A stretch of DNA of 64,000 nt from Strobilurus pachycystidiatus (taxonomy: Eukaryota; Basidiomycota; Agaricomycetes; Agaricales; Physalacriaceae): NCBI GenBank assembly GCA_019915135.1, contig JAHLMK010000012.1, positions 1,054,001-1,118,000 on the forward strand, written 5' to 3'. Below the pieces are notes generated by a model. The model had not been told where the DNA came from. It did no database searches and saw nothing but the letters and a program-made list of their open reading frames with translations. Below are positions 59,840 through 64,000 of this stretch, piece by piece (position 1 is the stretch's first letter; the number at the start of each line of letters is the position of its first letter). A program made the translations under genes and the position numbers.

Positions 59840-60560
59840 CTACTTGCTCTCGCCTTCCTTCCCTTCCTCCCCGCCGCGCATACCAAACACCGCCACCATC
59901 TCTTCTTGCACTTTCTAGAGGGACGTTGAGCATTCGCGTAAACACACCACAAAACACAAAAGCACAAAAGCGCAAATACAGAACGCGGAGAATGCACAAG
60001 AAGCACTTCACAAACTTGAACACACAAGAAACACACCTGGTCCGTCAAGTCCACGCCGCTCTTCATCAGGCCCTCGTGCAGGCTCTTGAACGCCACCCGG
60101 AAGTCGGGGTCCATGGCGAGCTTGAGCATCTGGAACCGCGACGGCACCTCCGTGTAGTTGAAGCCTGGCAAAGACAGCGTTCAGCATTCCAGTCCGTTCC
60201 AGCCAAGTCCCAACCCTCCACCAAGCTTCCAGGTCCCAAAGCCATCTTCCCATTACCATCCCAAGCCCGGGAACCATATGTAGAAGTGACTGAGACGGGA
60301 TACGCACCCTTACTCCTCAAAACCCCCACAAACTCCTGCACAGACCCGACGAGCGCGGGGTTCTCCGAGATGGCCTTGTATATGGACGTCCGCTTGACGT
60401 CGTCGTCGTTTAGGTTCGCTTCGGTGTATTTCGACCAGTCCGAGCCAAAGTCGACATGGCGGGGGGCGCTCGTCGACAAAGAGCGCGGTGAGAGTGTGCG
60501 CGGTGTGAATGTGAGGGTGCGGCGTAGTGTGGTGCGCAAGATGGACATGGAGAGGGACAT
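59840..60560 (-). CDS. Small conserved-looking protein with a mitochondrial-type presequence
   Basis: Three exons (60560-60308, 60164-60037, 59914-59840) give 151 aa. The first ~33 residues are Arg/Ser/Thr-rich without acids (ILRTTLRRTLTFTPRTL, then RSLSTSAPRH), a strong matrix-targeting signal. The mature part is helical: DWSKYTEANLNDDDVKRTSI, ENPALVGSVQEFVGVLRSKG, SRFQMLKLAMDPDFRVAFKS and a charged C-terminal tail (GGEEGKEGESK). I recognise no named family. The introns (143 and 122 nt) are more than twice the local norm. It is convergent with MFS copy 3 (274 bp). Confidence 0.7.
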
Positions 60561-61179
60561 GGTGGTGGTGGTGGTGGTGGTGAGAAAGGGCGATCACCGG
60601 AATTAGGAATTGACACACCAGAAATTGACTTTCTCTTCTTCTGGGGGGGAGGTATGTATAACGCTTGCAGATTCACGTTCACGTCGGCAAAAATGTGAAC
60701 GAAGGTTTGTATCTTGCACTTGTGTCTTCTTACAGTTACTTAGTAAGTTACTTACTACTTACTTGGGCGCTGGGCGGGAATCGAACGACAGCCTGCTGCC
60801 TCATTCCATGATGGTTCTCCCGAGTTCAAGTTGAGAAAAAAAAGACCCACCATATGGGTGTTACACTAAGCCGTTAAGCCAAAGTGACCCAGGCGCTCGC
60901 GTTGACGACTCAAAGGGCGGATGGTTGAACGAAGCCGCCGGCACTTCGGCAACTATGCCGTCTGCAGGTGCAACAATCTCATTTGCTCCCTACACGTCTG
61001 TTCACGCTGGGAAAGCAGTGAGATGGTGCTACAACATATCTCATCGAGCCTCAGTCGCGTGAAAATAGGTAGAAAACGCGTTCTGGAAGGCAGTACATGG
61101 ACGTCATGAATTTCACCCCTCTACAAATCATAAATGATCGACCAGTAAGTAGTATGTTTATGTTTATGAAAGATTTAAG
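60561..61179. other. Intergenic region with a tRNA-like element
   Basis: About 620 bases with no protein gene. On the minus strand, TGGCTTAACGG (60871-60881) resembles a pol III A box and CGTTCGATTCC (60777-60787) a B box, about 95 bases apart. The stems of a normal cloverleaf do not form, so no tRNA is called. Confidence 0.4.
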
Positions 61180-61761
61180 TCAATCCACTGCCAAGCCTTG
61201 TGGCTCTACCCCCATGCCCGTTGCAATTGATTGTCCACCCCCACGCCCAGTGGCATCATCCAGTCGCGCGATCTCCTCGTCGAGCGCAACGATACAAGCC
61301 TTAGCATCCAACAAACACCGACGCGACCGATAGCAGATATTGAAGGCATCCAACGGATAACGGTGTAGGCGTCTCAAGCGTATAGACTCGCGATGGACAT
61401 CAACGAGATCATCAACGCGGAAGCTGATCCTGAATCCGCGTCCGACGTTAGTTGGATGCACATACTATTAAATTGGTGGTACTTACGCGTCCAAGCGGTC
61501 GGAACCTGTCAAAAGGATGTTGTTCATAGGCTTTGACCTCCTTCGATGTGCCTCGTCGTGGAGACGCGACTTGGCGTGCTCGATGCTCTTGGACGCCTCG
61601 GGGAGGACATAGCCTGGCCATAACATGGGGACGAGCAGGAGGTGGAGGATGGCCACAGCGGCAATCGTGGCTGAGACGGACGGAGAGCGGCTGTTCATGA
61701 GAGCAAGGATATAGGCGCAGATCTGTACAGAGAGGTTGATTTTGGACAGAGCGTTGGACAT
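61180..61761 (-). CDS. Small membrane protein of unknown function
   Basis: Two exons (61761-61487, 61429-61180) give 174 aa; the 57-nt intron has a GTAAGT donor. Residues about 5-60 contain two hydrophobic segments (INLSVQICAYILALM and VSATIAAVAILHLLLVPMLW) separated by a short polar loop. The rest is soluble and helical with basic patches (HDEAHRRRSKP, SIRLRRLHRYPLDAF, CYRSRRCLL) and the acidic stretch DEEIARLDDATG. No family is recognised; it is probably an integral membrane protein with a cytosolic C-terminal domain. Confidence 0.6.
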
Positions 61762-62829
61762 GTTTGTTGTGTTTTTGGAGTGGGGCTTCGATGAAGCAAG
61801 GGAAGGGTGTATATATACAGATTCCTGGAATCCTGGGCCAATGTTGTGTTTGGTGGCTAACTCCTTGTACTTGATGTACGGACCGTGCTGTGTTCTTTAT
61901 GGGCTAGATGCACGTACAAATACATCATCTATCTATCTATCCTTATGTAGAATACTCTATGTAGTTGATCCTAGGTTCGGTGCAAGCCCCTTCTACCCGG
62001 TTCCCGTCTCTAGGAGGGGGCTTTCTTCAAACTGATCGGAAAGTCGGGGGTCGTATTTACACTTTAGTACTTCACACAAACAGCCCATGGGCACACCTTC
62101 GGTATGGAATAGCTAGATGAGATGTATATGAAGGGTTCTAGCATGTTTTCCTATTTCTCTTCCGTGACATTAGCCAGCCAATGTAGAGGCAAGACATGTC
62201 ACGTCATTTAGAGCAAATGAACAGAATGCAATCTACACAATCATCAAGAGTGTCTCATTCTTGCCAAGTCTCGGAGCAGTGATGGGAGGCATCCCTGGTC
62301 TGCTCTATGCCCGCTGGTGAGGTTAGGAAGATACAATGACTGTCGAAGTCGCGGCCGTCAGAGTGTCACATATGTCACGCACCGTTCTGAGAGGGCTCTT
62401 GGGCAATCGCGTGTCGTCCTTTGTGGCTTACGCGCATTATGTATACATCAAGACAAAGTGCCCATTATGATTGTAGATATATACAAGTACAGATGACAGA
62501 ACTTTAGGGGACCCGCGGGCACTGAATGAATATGAGAGCTTCGACTATAGGCCATTTGGCTGCCGAAAGAGGTCCAAAGAACCGGGAATTATTAGAATTG
62601 GGGAGACCGAATGGTTGATTTGAAGAGGCAAAAGTCTTAACAGACATATACTGGAGAGATATTATCAGGAGTTGATGTGGAAAGCGGGGGTCGTGAGCTC
62701 TGTAGAGTGCAAAGAAAAGACCCTCTAATTCGTCACCCCCCTTCACGCGACGGAAGGCGCAAATGGTACCAAACAAACCAAACATTCGACCAAACAGTCG
62801 GTCCGGAGCGGGAAGGGGCTTGAACCGAA

Positions 62830-62931
62830 CCTGGTGCAAAAGACACAGAGTCGGCGTAAAGTCTATGTACACGCGGAGTCACAGCCTGCGTTCCTTTGCA
62901 TACAACTCGACGTCAGCCACTGCCAGTTGGA
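62830..62931. repeat. Direct repeat, left copy
   Basis: Starts CCTGGTGCAAAAGACACAGA and ends CAGTTGGA. It matches 63905-64000 almost base for base apart from a few substitutions and a 6-base difference near the end. Confidence 0.85.
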
Positions 62932-63904
62932 TCCCACAGAAAGCCTTGGGCCTGATCTCCAAAGCTTGGAGTTCAGGATAAGTGGCCACTGCCCGCAGTT
63001 TCCATATATAGCAGTGCTTCCTTTTGGCTTCCGACGCTTTGAGAACGTGGCTCTTGTCATCGCACGCGACGACCACGACTAATAGATCACCGACGTTGGT
63101 GTCAACGTCACGTTGGCGCCCCCGTCCTTGTTGATTACATACTTTCATCATCTTAATAAACCAAATTCACGCTCCTCACATATCTCGACTGCCTCCCGAA
63201 ATTCTGCACTACAATTCACCAACCTCTCTGCTCCGGAAGTGGTGGATGGCCACGCCAAACAGTCAGGGCACGATTCCGAACACCGCCCGCCAGCCTCTCA
63301 CAACCAGCACCTTTATCGCGCAAATGAAGATGACCACGGCTCCAGCTGTCACTGAAAATGAGTCCGCCCCGCGCAAGATACCTCAGCGGATGGACATGGG
63401 CAGACTCCTCATTGCGCGGAACGCCGGCGCGGTCGCGCCATTTTTTCATTTCACGGGCAGTCTGAGAGAGCATCGGATTCCGAGATAAGATGGCAGAAGT
63501 TGGCAGAAGTCGTACAGTTGCTGCATTGAATGCTTGTACTAGTTGTAACGCGAGTCCTCTCCCATGAACTCAGTGTCTTCACAAGGAATTTGGCTTAAAT
63601 TCCAAGTTTGGCTACAGTCATACCTTACGGAGGCCCGTCTTCATATGGCCGTTCTCCAATGCTTTGAAGGAGCTTCAGCCCGCAGCGGGCAATGGGGCGG
63701 GAACTTGTCTCTGCAACTTCAAGTTGATTACCGGGACAGGTGGGCACGTCATTAGTCTAGACCAAGAAGCATCGGTCGGAATTCCAGGAAACTAGGAAGT
63801 CTTACCCGATATGGAGATATCGGGTAGTGGCCACCCAGCCTGGAGTTCAAGTTGACAAGACTTGAGCCAAACGGGATAGTTCGTGGCTGCTGTTTGTTGT
63901 TATT

Positions 63905-64000
63905 CCTGGTGCAAAAGACACAGAGTCGGCGTAGAGTCTATGTACACGCGGAGTCACAGCCTGCGTTCCTTTGCACACAACTCGACGTCAGCCAGTTGGA
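63905..64000. repeat. Direct repeat, right copy, running off the window
   Basis: Same orientation as 62830-62931, about 1.08 kb downstream. It lacks the six bases ACTGCC found near the end of the left copy, a loss bounded by a short GCCA repeat. Its right limit is outside the window. Confidence 0.85.

Larger units (their letters stand above)
61762..64000. other. Gene-poor right end with a direct repeat
   Basis: About 2.2 kb where I cannot support a gene. Short frames on both strands (for example plus 63246-63488 and minus 62504-62872) have no recognisable motif. The direct repeat listed separately brackets 62830-64000. Confidence 0.45.

Noticed and set aside
62504..62872. 122-codon minus-strand frame
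   Set aside because: Composition is mixed, no domain or neighbour link, and it runs into the direct repeat. Could be an exon, but I cannot support it.
63246..63488. 80-codon plus-strand frame near the right end
   Set aside because: Short, no recognised motif, overlapped by frames on the other strand, and no splice partner found.

Overview
The window is nuclear DNA from a filamentous basidiomycete, most likely an Agaricomycete. Almost every gene is broken by short introns of about 45-60 nt with GT(A/G)NGT donors and NAG acceptors. Coding density is high, neighbours lie head-to-head or tail-to-tail, and the families are typically mushroom-like (2OG-Fe(II) oxygenase expansions, DUF6534 membrane proteins, CYP-rich accessory loci). 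I rebuilt exon structures by hand from splice signals, frame continuity and family conservation. For 16 loci the full exon set sums to a whole number of codons: the intact hydrolase, both 2OG oxygenases, ATP7, GH5, UROD, GPC1, SHG1, P450, NOT3, bL12m, SND2, L2HGDH, NDUFA12, MYST and LEU1. The same holds for BEM1, BYR4, PSF3 and the two small genes at 59.8-61.8 kb. The Argonaute, DUF6534 and MFS models are only partly resolved.

Layout. 0-7.3 kb is a duplicated accessory block: a secreted alpha/beta-hydrolase gene lies tail-to-tail with a 2OG-Fe(II) oxygenase gene. One pair is intact. A truncated pair sits to its left, and a duplicated 3' part to its right is fused to a copied scrap of the last exon of the neighbouring ATP synthase gene. 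7.2-15.2 kb is mostly housekeeping: ATP7, a GH5 glucanase, uroporphyrinogen decarboxylase, glycerophosphocholine acyltransferase and a SHG1/COMPASS subunit. 15.4-20.5 kb holds a cytochrome P450 and a DUF6534 multispan membrane protein. 22.6-36.3 kb is dense and conserved: NOT3, mitochondrial bL12, SND2/TMEM208, L-2-hydroxyglutarate dehydrogenase, NDUFA12, a MYST histone acetyltransferase and an Argonaute. 37.6-49.8 kb holds a disordered protein of unknown function, the polarity scaffold BEM1, the mitotic-exit factor BYR4, GINS subunit PSF3 and isopropylmalate isomerase LEU1. 50.5-59.6 kb is a tandem array of three paralogous MFS anion:cation symporters with shared promoter blocks. 59.8-64 kb has two small unknown genes and a largely gene-poor end with a ~95-bp direct repeat.

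The genes do not form one pathway. Functional links are local: mitochondrial energy metabolism (ATP7, bL12m, L2HGDH, NDUFA12), chromatin and RNA control (SHG1, MYST, NOT3, Argonaute) and cell-cycle/polarity (BEM1, BYR4, PSF3). The parts that look recently evolved are the hydrolase/oxygenase duplications and the MFS triplet.
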